From Pseudomonas huaxiensis (GTDB lineage: Bacteria > Pseudomonadota > Gammaproteobacteria > Pseudomonadales > Pseudomonadaceae), in the NCBI RefSeq assembly GCF_003231275.1, contig NZ_QKVL01000027.1, positions 31,340 through 95,339 of the forward strand: 64,000 nucleotides of DNA, given 5' to 3'. Shown here one piece after another: positions 54,963-62,611 of this stretch (its first letter is position 1; every line of letters begins with the position of its first letter). The notes beneath the pieces were generated by a model. The model was not told where the DNA came from. It worked only from the letters and a program-made list of their open reading frames with translations, and searched no databases. The translations under genes and the position numbers were made by a program.

Positions 54963-54994
54963 CCCGTAGGAGCGGATTTATCCGCTCCTACGGG
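54963..54994. terminator. REP-like hairpin between apt and recR
   Basis: A perfect 15-bp inverted repeat (arms CCCGTAGGAGCGGAT) with a two-base centre, between convergent genes. This GTAGGAGCG palindrome type is a common Pseudomonas intergenic element and may serve as a bidirectional terminator. Confidence 0.7.
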
Positions 54995-55006
54995 CCCGCG
55001 TCAAAC

Positions 55007-55609
55007 TCAGAGCGACATCGGCTTGCGCCCCGCAAACGAATGCGCCAGCGTCCCGCCATCCACCAGCTCCAACTCCCCACCCAGCGGCACGCCATGGGCG
55101 ATCCGCGACCCCACCAGACCTTTGTCCGCCAGCAACTGCGCGATGTAATGCGCGGTCGCCTCGCCTTCAACGGTGGGGTTGGTCGCCAGGATCACTTCTG
55201 TGAAGGTGCCCTGCTCCTCGATCCGCGCCATCAACTGCGGAATCCCGATTGCCTCCGGCCCGAGTCCGTCCAGCGGCGACAAATGCCCCTTGAGCACGAA
55301 GTAGCGACCGCGATAACCGGTTTGCTCCACCGCATACACATCCATCGGCCCTTCCACCACACACAACAGCGTGTCGTCGCGCCGTGGGTCCGCACATTGC
55401 GGGCAAAGCTCCTGCTCGGTGAGGGTGCGGCACTGCCGGCAGTGGCCGACCCCTTCCATGGCCTGGCTCAGGGCCTGGGCCAGGCGAACGCCGCCGCTGC
55501 GGTCACGTTCAAGTAACTGCAAGGCCATGCGCTGGGCGGTTTTCTGACCCACGCCCGGCAAGGTGCGCAAGGCATCGATCAACTGGCGAATCAGGGGACT
55601 GAAGCTCAT
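55007..55609 (-). CDS. recR: Recombination mediator RecR
   Basis: A 200-aa protein that with RecF/RecO loads RecA at gaps. It shows a helix-hairpin-helix near LRTLPGVGQKTAQRMALQLL, a C4 zinc finger (CRQCRTLTEQELCPQCADPR, about 58-77), a TOPRIM domain starting LLCVVEGPMDVYAVE, and the C-terminal SRIAHGVPLGGELELVDGGT segment. It is the last gene of dnaX-ybaB-recR. Confidence 0.96.
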   Translation of the reverse strand: MSFSPLIRQLIDALRTLPGVGQKTAQRMALQLLERDRSGGVRLAQALSQAMEGVGHCRQCRTLTEQELCPQCADPRRDDTLLCVVEGPMDVYAVEQTGYRGRYFVLKGHLSPLDGLGPEAIGIPQLMARIEEQGTFTEVILATNPTVEGEATAHYIAQLLADKGLVGSRIAHGVPLGGELELVDGGTLAHSFAGRKPMSL

Positions 55610-55651
55610 GGTAAAAGGCCTGGCAACTCATCGAATGGGGAGAAACGACGA

Positions 55652-55682
55652 TGGGAGCGACGGCCTCGCGGCCGTGCTCCCA
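55652..55682. repeat. REP-like hairpin between ybaB and recR
   Basis: Arms TGGGAGC-G-ACGGCC and GGCCGT-GCTCCCA around TCGC, with one bulged base; similar in form to the intergenic palindromes elsewhere in the window. Confidence 0.6.
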
Positions 55683-55702
55683 CCGGGTGAAACAGATGCG
55701 TC

Positions 55703-56029
55703 TTAGAAAGGCATCTTGAAGCCGGGCGGCAACTGCATGCCCGCAGTCATGCCACCCATTTTTTCCTGGCTGTTCTGCTCGACCTTGCGCACGGCGTCGT
55801 TGACAGCGGCGGCGATCAGGTCTTCCAGCACTTCCTTGTCTTCCTGCATCAGGCTGTCGTCCAGGCTGATGCGCTTGACGTCATGACGACCGGTCATGAC
55901 CACGCTGACCAGACCGGCGCCGGACTGACCGGTCACTTCGGCGTTGGCCAGCTCTTCCTGCATCTTGGCCATTTTTTCCTGCATCTGCTGTGCCTGCTTC
56001 ATCAGGCCGGCCATGCCACCTTTCATCAT
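55703..56029 (-). CDS. ybaB: YbaB/EbfC nucleoid-associated protein
   Basis: A 108-aa DNA-binding protein (MMKGGMAGLMKQAQQMQEKM start, then DVKRISLDDSLMQEDKEVLE and the Gly/Met-rich tail MGGMTAGMQLPPGFKMPF). The ATG at 56027-56029 has GAGGTGATT before it. It sits between dnaX and recR, the usual order. Confidence 0.95.
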   Translation of the reverse strand: MMKGGMAGLMKQAQQMQEKMAKMQEELANAEVTGQSGAGLVSVVMTGRHDVKRISLDDSLMQEDKEVLEDLIAAAVNDAVRKVEQNSQEKMGGMTAGMQLPPGFKMPF

Positions 56030-56093
56030 GGGAATCACCTCGGTATCAAGTTACTTGGCACACCGCGCACCAGGCGCGGCGCTGGGTATCCGG

Positions 56094-58169
56094 TTATTCG
56101 CCCTGGCTGGCCAGGGCATCGACAGGTTCAATAGTATCGTGGCGCACGGTGGCACCGAACTTCTGGATCATCTGCTGGATGAACGGATCATTCTCGATCG
56201 ATTCCTCCGCCTCGCGCTGTCGATCGGCGCGCTTGCGGGACGCGGCCTGGGCCGGCGTTTCCTGCTCGGGCCGAATCAGCTCGATGGTCAGCGTCAGGTT
56301 GCGACCCAGGTGCTGGTTCAGCGCGTCATTCAGGCGGCGTTGCTGGGTAGCGTTGAACAGCGCGCTGTGTCCCGGATCCAGGTGCAGCAGCCAGTGATCG
56401 CCATCCACAGCCATCAGCGTGCAGTTGGCGGCGATGTTACCGGTCATGCCGGAGATCGGCAGGCTCGGGAACATTTCCAACCATTGCAGAGCCAGGCCGG
56501 TCGCTGGCTGTGCCGCCGGTTCGGGCTCAGGCTCGGCAGCCGGCTCAGCAGCATGTTCGCTGGCGAGTTCGTCCAGGTAGCTGTAGCTCGCCGGATCGAC
56601 CTCGCCGCCATAGTAATCATCATCCAGCGGCGGCTCGTCATCGCGGTCCATGCCGGCCGGGCTGTAGCTGTGGTCGGCCGGCGGCGGCTCATCGTGCCGC
56701 TCGGCCGCTGGTGCTGGCGTAGCGACCGGTGCGGGTTCGGGAACAGGGACCGGCTCGGGCTGCGCTTCAGGCTCGGGCTCGGGTTCGGAAGCGGCTTCAA
56801 CTGCCGGCGCCGGGCTCGGCTCGTCCCACGGAAGATCGATTTTCTCCGCCACCGGCTCGGGCTGAACCTCGGCAACCGACTCAGGTGCAGGCTCCGGCTC
56901 GACGGCTGGAGCTGGAGCTGGAGCTGGAGCTGGAGCTGGAGCTGGAGCTGGAGCTGGAGCTGGAGCTGGAACAGGCTCGGGGGCTGGAGCGGCGATCGCA
57001 ACCGGAGCCACCGGGGCTGGGGAATCAGTTGTGGCCTGGCTGATTCCCACTGGCTTTAGCGTCGTGCCCGGGGCATCGCCGCTGTCCGCTGGGCGGAACG
57101 CCAGCATGCGCAGCAACACCATCTCGAAACCACCACGCGGATCCGGCGCCAACGGCAAGTCGCGGCGACCGATCAAGCCCATCTGGTAATAGAACTGCAC
57201 ATCCTCGGCCGGCAGCGCCTGAGCCAGGTCCAGCACCCGCTCGCGATCGCCCTGGCCGTTGTCCACCGCCTCGGGCAGCGCCTGAGCGATGGCCACGCGG
57301 TGCAACACATTGAGCATTTCCGACAACACGCCATTCCAGTCCGGCCCCTGCTCGGCAAGGTGCCGTACTGCTTCGAGCAAGGCACGGGCATCGCCTTCCA
57401 GCAACGCCTGAAGCACGCCGTAAACCTGACCGTGGTCCAACGTGCCGAGCATCGCCCGCACGTCGGCAGCCAGCACCTTGCCTTCGCCAAAGGCGATGGC
57501 CTGGTCGGTAAGGCTCATCGCGTCGCGCATCGAGCCATCGGCGGCGCGGCCCAGCAGCCAGAGCGCATCGTCCTCGAACGGCACGTTCTCGACACCCAGT
57601 ACATGGCTCAGGTGCTCAACCACGCGCTCGGGGGTCATGTTCTTCAGGGAAAACTGCAGGCAACGCGACAGGATGGTCGCAGGAAGCTTCTGCGGGTCCG
57701 TGGTAGCAAGGATGAACTTGACGTAGGGCGGCGGCTCTTCAAGCGTCTTGAGCAAGGCGTTGAAGGAGTGGCTGGAAAGCATGTGCACTTCGTCGATCAG
57801 GTAGACCTTGAAGCGCCCGCGGCTCGGCGCGTACTGCACGTTGTCCAGCAGTTCGCGGGTGTCCTCGACCTTGGTCCGGCTCGCGGCGTCGATCTCGATC
57901 AGGTCGACGAACCGGCCCTCGTCGATCTCCCTGCACACCGAGCAGGTGCCGCAGGGGGTCGAGGTAATGCCGGTTTCACAGTTGACGCATTTGGCGATGA
58001 TCCGCGCGATGGTGGTCTTGCCGACACCGCGGGTACCGGTGAACAGGTAGGCGTGGTGCAGGCGCTGATTGTCCAGCGCGTTGATCAGGGCCTTCAGCAC
58101 ATGGGTCTGGCCGACCATTTCGCGGAACGAGCGCGGACGCCATTTACGTGCAAGAACCTGATAACTCAT
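56094..58169 (-). CDS. dnaX: DNA polymerase III tau (gamma) subunit
   Basis: Clamp-loader ATPase (691 aa, tau length). Motifs: Walker A TGTRGVGKTT (about 44-53), zinc finger CVNCETGITSTPCGTCSVC (about 64-82), Walker B LIDEVHML, and sensor ATTDPQKLP. After the collar domain comes an Ala/Pro/Glu-rich linker (about 375-560) that includes an Ala-Pro repeat run, then the conserved C-terminal tau domain (LALQWLEMFPSLPISGMTGN). I saw no AAAAAAG-type slippery heptamer, so a frameshifted gamma form is not predicted here. Confidence 0.95.
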   Translation of the reverse strand: MSYQVLARKWRPRSFREMVGQTHVLKALINALDNQRLHHAYLFTGTRGVGKTTIARIIAKCVNCETGITSTPCGTCSVCREIDEGRFVDLIEIDAASRTKVEDTRELLDNVQYAPSRGRFKVYLIDEVHMLSSHSFNALLKTLEEPPPYVKFILATTDPQKLPATILSRCLQFSLKNMTPERVVEHLSHVLGVENVPFEDDALWLLGRAADGSMRDAMSLTDQAIAFGEGKVLAADVRAMLGTLDHGQVYGVLQALLEGDARALLEAVRHLAEQGPDWNGVLSEMLNVLHRVAIAQALPEAVDNGQGDRERVLDLAQALPAEDVQFYYQMGLIGRRDLPLAPDPRGGFEMVLLRMLAFRPADSGDAPGTTLKPVGISQATTDSPAPVAPVAIAAPAPEPVPAPAPAPAPAPAPAPAPAPAPAVEPEPAPESVAEVQPEPVAEKIDLPWDEPSPAPAVEAASEPEPEPEAQPEPVPVPEPAPVATPAPAAERHDEPPPADHSYSPAGMDRDDEPPLDDDYYGGEVDPASYSYLDELASEHAAEPAAEPEPEPAAQPATGLALQWLEMFPSLPISGMTGNIAANCTLMAVDGDHWLLHLDPGHSALFNATQQRRLNDALNQHLGRNLTLTIELIRPEQETPAQAASRKRADRQREAEESIENDPFIQQMIQKFGATVRHDTIEPVDALASQGE
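56905..56970. repeat. (GCTGGA)11 microsatellite inside dnaX
   Basis: Eleven perfect tandem copies of GCTGGA on the plus strand, encoding an Ala-Pro run at about residues 400-422 of DnaX, in its flexible linker. Gain or loss of a copy changes the protein by two residues without a frameshift. Confidence 0.95.
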
Positions 58170-58272
58170 GAAAAACCATCGCAGCCTGAACGAGCGGGAA
58201 GATCGCTAATGCTAGCGGAGCGGGGGCAAAATTGCATCCTGCCATTCCGTCTCGGGCCCGGAAATCGCGGCA

Positions 58273-58755
58273 TCAAGGGCTGCACGTCAGCAACAACGCC
58301 GCCAGATACAGCCCCAGACCGAATACACCGTGGGTCATCAGGCTACGCAGACGGTTTTTCCCCGGCGTCGGCGTCCGCGAGGCAAAGAACCCTGCGCCCA
58401 TCGCCGGCTGCATGACACAGAACGGCGCAATCACCGAAACAATGCCGAACAACAGCGCGGGCAGCATCGTCGGCGCCCGCAACCAGCCCTCTCCCATCAC
58501 CGCCACCAACAACGCGGCGAACAGCACACCCACCGCGTAATGGATGATCCAGCCCCATATCAATTCGTTTGCCACGGGCTCAGCCCGGGCAATCGCCGCA
58601 TGGTGAAAACGACCGCGAAACAGATGCCCCGCCCAGCGCCCGACCATGGCGAAATTGAGCGTGGTGACACCCAGGCGCTTGAGCAATAGCGCCCACAGGT
58701 CCATGACCAGCGTGGCGCCGATACCGATCAGCAGAGTGGAAACAAGGATGGACAT
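58273..58755 (-). CDS. DUF2938-type integral membrane protein
   Basis: A 160-aa protein with about four transmembrane segments (for example MSILVSTLLIGIGATLVMDL, IHYAVGVLFAALLVAVMGEG, LPALLFGIVSVIAPFCVMQP, HGVFGLGLYLAALLLTC). It resembles the DUF2938 family, which has no known function. The ATG at 58753-58755 is used; a longer frame would run through the promoter. It is divergent from a MerR regulator with a shared MerR-type promoter, so it is probably that regulator's target. Confidence 0.7.
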   Translation of the reverse strand: MSILVSTLLIGIGATLVMDLWALLLKRLGVTTLNFAMVGRWAGHLFRGRFHHAAIARAEPVANELIWGWIIHYAVGVLFAALLVAVMGEGWLRAPTMLPALLFGIVSVIAPFCVMQPAMGAGFFASRTPTPGKNRLRSLMTHGVFGLGLYLAALLLTCSP

Positions 58756-58792
58756 GGAAGATTCCTCGGCACGTTGACGAAACATGCCGCGC

Positions 58793-58823
58793 AGCATAGA
58801 AGTTGAAGTCAACTTCAAGTCAA
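58793..58823 (-). promoter_or_regulatory. MerR-type promoter of the DUF2938 gene
   Basis: Minus strand -35 TTGACT (58818-58823), -10 TATGCT (58793-58798), spacer exactly 19 bp, filled by the dyad GAAGTTGAAGTCAACTTC (58799-58816, 8-bp perfect arms). Overlong 19-bp spacers with a central dyad are the hallmark of promoters that MerR-family proteins activate by DNA distortion. Confidence 0.82.
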
Positions 58824-58834
58824 GGACATTGCCG

Positions 58835-59212
58835 ATGGACATTGCCGACGTCGCCAAACGCACCGGAGTACCGGCCTCGACGCTGCGTTACTACCAGAAG
58901 AAGGGCTTGCTCGAATCGCTGGCCAAACCGGGACAGCGCCGGCAGTTCGCGGCGGACGTAGGAGATCGGCTGGCCTTGATCGCGCTGGGGCAAGCGGCGG
59001 GTTTTTCCCTGGATGAAGTGGGAGCGATGCTGGTCAATCTGCAGGTGGATCGCGAGAAACTGGCGGCCAAGGCGGACGAGATCGATGCGCAGGTCAAGCG
59101 CTTGCAGGCGATGAGCAAGGGACTGCGGCATGCGGCGGCGTGCCCGGAACAGGATCACCTAGCCTGCCCAACGTTCCGTCGACTTATGATGGTTTCGCTG
59201 CTGAAGCGCTGA
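58835..59212 (+). CDS. MerR-family regulator with CX7C C-terminal motif
   Basis: A 125-aa regulator: winged helix-turn-helix (MDIADVAKRTGVPASTLRYY, QKKGLLESL), dimerisation helix (about 70-97), and a C-terminal CPEQDHLAC (Cys103, Cys111). CueR-type metal sensors also carry a CX7C loop here. The residue equivalent to CueR Ser77/ZntR Cys79 does not align as Ser or Cys by my hand alignment, so a metal ligand is uncertain. The ATG at 58835 follows the shared operator; the alternative 17-codon N-terminal extension would read through it. Confidence 0.78.
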   Translation: MDIADVAKRTGVPASTLRYYQKKGLLESLAKPGQRRQFAADVGDRLALIALGQAAGFSLDEVGAMLVNLQVDREKLAAKADEIDAQVKRLQAMSKGLRHAAACPEQDHLACPTFRRLMMVSLLKR

Positions 59213-59346
59213 TCCGACACGGGTGACAGGGACGCTGGACATTGTCATTGCGGATACATGCCAATGTGCCATTATTCGGATGGCCCCGAAGCATGCCAAC
59301 CGGCCACCGGATCCCCTCCCCTGACCTCAACAAGAGGGCTGCTGTC

Positions 59347-60237
59347 ATGACGACCGATCAGAAAAAGATTCATGGACACGGCAAGTTCATTCCCGGTTCG
59401 GTCCGGGTGGTGGACTACAACAGCTACTTCAACAACATCCTGGTACGCGGCAGTTCCGCCTTTGGCGCCACGAAGGAAGACGGCGACTCCTTCGTCATCG
59501 CCGACCTGGTCTCCGCCATCCAGGACGACGTCAACTTCGCCAGCACCGGCATCACCCTCAGCACCAACCCCATGGTCATCGACATCTGCCTGATCGGCTT
59601 CGGTAGCGACAAGGACCGCAAGATCGTCGAATCCGAGATCGCCTGGTTCGCCGACAACATCCCCACCCCAAAAGGCGATTCGGGCCCCTATCCGGTCTAT
59701 GTCGCCGCCACCAACAGCGGCGTTGCCGCTGGCACGACGATGATGTACTGGCCGATCCAGGCGCTGGGCAGCCCACTGCTGGAAACCGTCGGCGCCACTT
59801 GGAATCCCTCGCCGGCCAACTCCATCGGCCCGGGAACCAGCAACGAAGGTTTCGACTACAGCGCCCTGGTACCGGCGATCTGGAACGCCCTGAACAACCA
59901 GACCGCCAACCTGCCCGCCAAACCGGGGGCACCGACGGGCATCAGCAACGCCATCATCTATGTCCACTGCGACTCGGGCGTGAACCGCACCGGCGCGGCC
60001 GTGGCCGGCTACCTGCTGAACTTCGGCAGCAACCTGGCCGCACTCGACCAGCCCTCTTCGAACGGCGTACCCACCACCCTGGCCAAGGCTCAGGCCGCCG
60101 CCGGGCGCGCAGCCCCCAGCAACGACTCGCCTCCGGGCGGCGTGGATATCCCGGTGGCCCAGGCGTACTGCAACTACCTCTACACCAAGCAGGTCGACGG
60201 ATCGTTGATTGCCGCCTGTTTGCCGGCCAGTAGTTGA
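59347..60237 (+). CDS. Protein with HC-X5-R (tyrosine/dual-specificity-like) phosphatase signature
   Basis: A 296-aa protein without signal peptide. Near residue 207 it has VHCDSGVNRTGAAVAGYLL, an HCxxGxxRTG loop with the Cys208/Arg214 arrangement of the protein-tyrosine and phosphoinositide phosphatase superfamily, preceded by a hydrophobic strand (NAIIYV) and followed by a helix as in that fold. A possible general acid is Asp170, in GFDYSALVPAIWNALNN. The N-terminal half is unfamiliar. AGAGGG precedes the ATG. It is 34 bp upstream of the FYVE gene, so the two are probably co-transcribed. The substrate is unknown. Confidence 0.7.
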   Translation: MTTDQKKIHGHGKFIPGSVRVVDYNSYFNNILVRGSSAFGATKEDGDSFVIADLVSAIQDDVNFASTGITLSTNPMVIDICLIGFGSDKDRKIVESEIAWFADNIPTPKGDSGPYPVYVAATNSGVAAGTTMMYWPIQALGSPLLETVGATWNPSPANSIGPGTSNEGFDYSALVPAIWNALNNQTANLPAKPGAPTGISNAIIYVHCDSGVNRTGAAVAGYLLNFGSNLAALDQPSSNGVPTTLAKAQAAAGRAAPSNDSPPGGVDIPVAQAYCNYLYTKQVDGSLIAACLPASS

Positions 60238-60271
60238 TCCGGAACTGAAATTCCTTATCTCAGGACGAGCC

Positions 60272-61510
60272 ATGTTAACGGTCAACAACACCCTTGTTTA
60301 TGACTGCACCGATGAAGGCGTGGATCAGATGGTGCGGGACAGAAAGATCAGTCCACCCGGCGCCAGGCAGCTCAAGGACACGTTCTGGAACACCCAGGTT
60401 GTGCCAAGACTCGCCGCCAACGAATCGCTGCTGCTCCAGTCGACGTTCAACGACTGGGTAGCAGCCCCCACGGGCGGCAACCGGAACTTCCCCGGCCAGT
60501 TCTTTTCCGTGTCCAGCAGCAGTCCGTTCGCACCGGCTCAAAGCCTGTACGGCGCGGTTCCTGATCTGGCCTTGCAAAGCACACAGGAAAAGGTCTTCAC
60601 CTCGGTCGACACCCTGATCATCGCATTGCGCGGGCATGTTGCAGCGGCGGACAACCGGCAGAAGGAAGAACGCCTGGCGCTCGATGTTCTGGCCAATATC
60701 AAGATGTTCGAACGCTATGTACTGGACACCGTGATCGAGAACATCCAGCAGGCTATTGGCACCTCGCGCGCCACAAGCCCCGAGGATCCTTCGTTCTATG
60801 GCCCGGGCGCGAGTGTGGACTGGAGCCAGAACATTGTCGCCAGCCTCGCCGGCGAATTGCCACTGACACGGCTGTATAAAAAGGTCGCCGCCATCCACGA
60901 CTTCGGTCGGGCCAACAGATTCCCCACGCCGGATCGGCGCAGTACCGCCGGCATGCGCCCCGTGGGGGAAAAATACAGCCTTGTCGAAGACAACCCGTGG
61001 GTCGTCAACCAGCGCCGCCTGAACAACTCCATCTGGGCCGGCAAATCCGGCTCGGCGATGGACATGATCTTCGTCGCCCAGCAAGTTGGCATCAATGACA
61101 ACGACAGCCTTGCCGCGCTGGCGTTCTGCATCGTCGCCTTCTTTCATTTCATGCCGACCAGCCAGAGCTCGACCCACACCTACCACGAGGTGATGACCGG
61201 CGCGACCTCCGTCCATGCAGGCATCGGCACCTTCTACGAGGCTGCGGCAGTGCCCGGCGGGCAGGACGTGTTTCGCCAATTGCAAAGTCGGTCCAGCGTG
61301 TGGAAAGCAGACGACAGCGTGAAACGCTGCCACGCCTGCAATACCAAGTTCGGTACCTTCACCCGCAAACATCACTGCCGGGAGTGCGGCGATATTTTCT
61401 GCGACAACTGCAGCAAAGAGACGAAAGCAGTGGTAATGCCGGCGATCCGGCCGGGAAAACCCGCCGAGACCGGGAAGCTACGAGTGTGCAAGTCCTGCGC
61501 GAGCGGCTGA
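60272..61510 (+). CDS. Protein with C-terminal FYVE zinc finger
   Basis: A 412-aa protein with no signal peptide. Residues 344-409 form a full FYVE finger: W344-xx-D347, C353/C356, the basic patch R365-K-H-H-C-R370 (TRKHHCREC), C377/C380, and R404-V-C406 with C409. In eukaryotes these three motifs bind phosphatidylinositol 3-phosphate and eight Cys bind two zincs. Residues 1-340 are of unknown fold; a His-containing segment STHTYHEVMTGATSVHAGIG (about 300-319) and a hydrophobic helix (ALAFCIVAFFHFM) stand out. AGGACG precedes the ATG. An effector acting on host membranes is an inference. Confidence 0.8.
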   Translation: MLTVNNTLVYDCTDEGVDQMVRDRKISPPGARQLKDTFWNTQVVPRLAANESLLLQSTFNDWVAAPTGGNRNFPGQFFSVSSSSPFAPAQSLYGAVPDLALQSTQEKVFTSVDTLIIALRGHVAAADNRQKEERLALDVLANIKMFERYVLDTVIENIQQAIGTSRATSPEDPSFYGPGASVDWSQNIVASLAGELPLTRLYKKVAAIHDFGRANRFPTPDRRSTAGMRPVGEKYSLVEDNPWVVNQRRLNNSIWAGKSGSAMDMIFVAQQVGINDNDSLAALAFCIVAFFHFMPTSQSSTHTYHEVMTGATSVHAGIGTFYEAAAVPGGQDVFRQLQSRSSVWKADDSVKRCHACNTKFGTFTRKHHCRECGDIFCDNCSKETKAVVMPAIRPGKPAETGKLRVCKSCASG

Positions 61511-61643
61511 CTGCATCTCTGGACAGAACGGCAGTCCGTTGCCGGACGGGCGTGCCGTTTCTTCCTCCCGCTGCAGTCGCGGTGAACCGCAGCCTGTAAA
61601 CAACGTCGAAACGGCATGCCCAACGCTGGAGGAATCCCGCCCC

Positions 61644-61988
61644 ATGCCTGTCCGTTTTGCTGCCCTCCTGCTGCCGATACTGCTGAGTGCCTGCACCCAC
61701 TACCGTTACATCGACCCACAGACGCCGGAAGGCTTGCACTGTCTGCACACGCTGGATGCCGAAGTGAATGCTTGCGAGGCCAGGATCAAAGCCCAGCAGG
61801 ACAACTTCGACGGGCTCCACGACTTCCAGATGAGAAATACCCAGCAGTGTGAACACTTCAACAGCCTCGACATACCCAATGCCTGCCCGCCACCGCCGCC
61901 CGTAACAAAGGTGGCCAACTACTGCCGCAGTGGTTATGACGACAAGTTCGTCGCATGTGGCGGCAGTATTGAAAAGGTCGAGGAGTAG
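61644..61988 (+). CDS. Small Cys-rich lipoprotein
   Basis: A 114-aa predicted lipoprotein: MPVRFAALLLPILLSACTHY, lipobox LSAC (Cys about 17). The mature protein has five more cysteines (GLHCLHT, NACEARI, QQCEHF, NACPPPPP, NYCRSGY and FVACGG include them), suggesting disulfides, and a polyproline stretch. GGAGGA lies about 12 bases before the ATG. Unknown function; same strand as the FYVE gene, 133 bp downstream. Confidence 0.65.
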   Translation: MPVRFAALLLPILLSACTHYRYIDPQTPEGLHCLHTLDAEVNACEARIKAQQDNFDGLHDFQMRNTQQCEHFNSLDIPNACPPPPPVTKVANYCRSGYDDKFVACGGSIEKVEE

Positions 61989-62051
61989 GCCGGACATAGA
62001 CCTGTACAATCCCGCCCCACCCTTCAATCGATCGATAGGAAGCCGTAATCG

Positions 62052-62501
62052 ATGAAATCGCTGTGCAAGTTGGGCATGGCCCTGACCTTGGCCGCTGCCC
62101 TGGCGGGTTGTAAAACAGAACGGGAAAAACTGGTCGAATCGCGGTTCGATTTTCAAAAGACCTATAACGAGCAGACCGAACAATCCGTGAAAAGCTTTGC
62201 AGCGCTTCGCGAGAACATCCCGGAGAGCAAAGTCCGCGAGACCATCAAGAAGCACCGCAACCTGGAGCAAGGGCGCCAGGACATCCTTGCGCTCTACAGC
62301 GAGGAAAACTTCACCGACACCGAATTCACCCAGATCATGGACGCCCGGGAACGCATCATGGCCGGCCAGCAACCCAGCGCGGAACAGAAACCAGCGATGG
62401 AAAAGCTGGTGAGACTGATGCAAAAGCGCTACGAGGATCCTGGCTATAAGGAAAGAGGGAAGGCTCTGTACGACGCCATTCTTGCTGACCTGGACAAGTA
62501 A
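62052..62501 (+). CDS. Helical lipoprotein of unknown function
   Basis: A 149-aa predicted lipoprotein: MKSLCKLGMALTLAAALAGC with lipobox LAGC. The mature part is charged and mostly helical (REKLVESRFDFQKTYNEQTE onwards; QKPAMEKLVRLMQKRYEDPG near the end). Preceded by a GATAGGAAGCC ribosome site. It is on the same strand as the Cys-rich lipoprotein gene, 63 bp after it. I recognise no family. Confidence 0.65.
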   Translation: MKSLCKLGMALTLAAALAGCKTEREKLVESRFDFQKTYNEQTEQSVKSFAALRENIPESKVRETIKKHRNLEQGRQDILALYSEENFTDTEFTQIMDARERIMAGQQPSAEQKPAMEKLVRLMQKRYEDPGYKERGKALYDAILADLDK

Positions 62502-62611
62502 GACCGGAGCCCACAAGCCTGTCATGGCGGCTGTGCGTGTGGGCATCTTTGGGTACGCCGGACTCGGCCAATCCGCTGGCAGTCGCCACCGAATGGCAAC
62601 GGATCAGAAAT

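Noticed and set aside
56094..58169. Programmed frameshift producing a short gamma subunit
   Set aside because: No A-rich slippery heptamer followed by a stop in the -1 frame was seen in the expected region.
58170..58272. Possible 4.5S (SRP) RNA gene next to dnaX
   Set aside because: The conserved GGAAGCAGC core of SRP RNA is absent from this gap.
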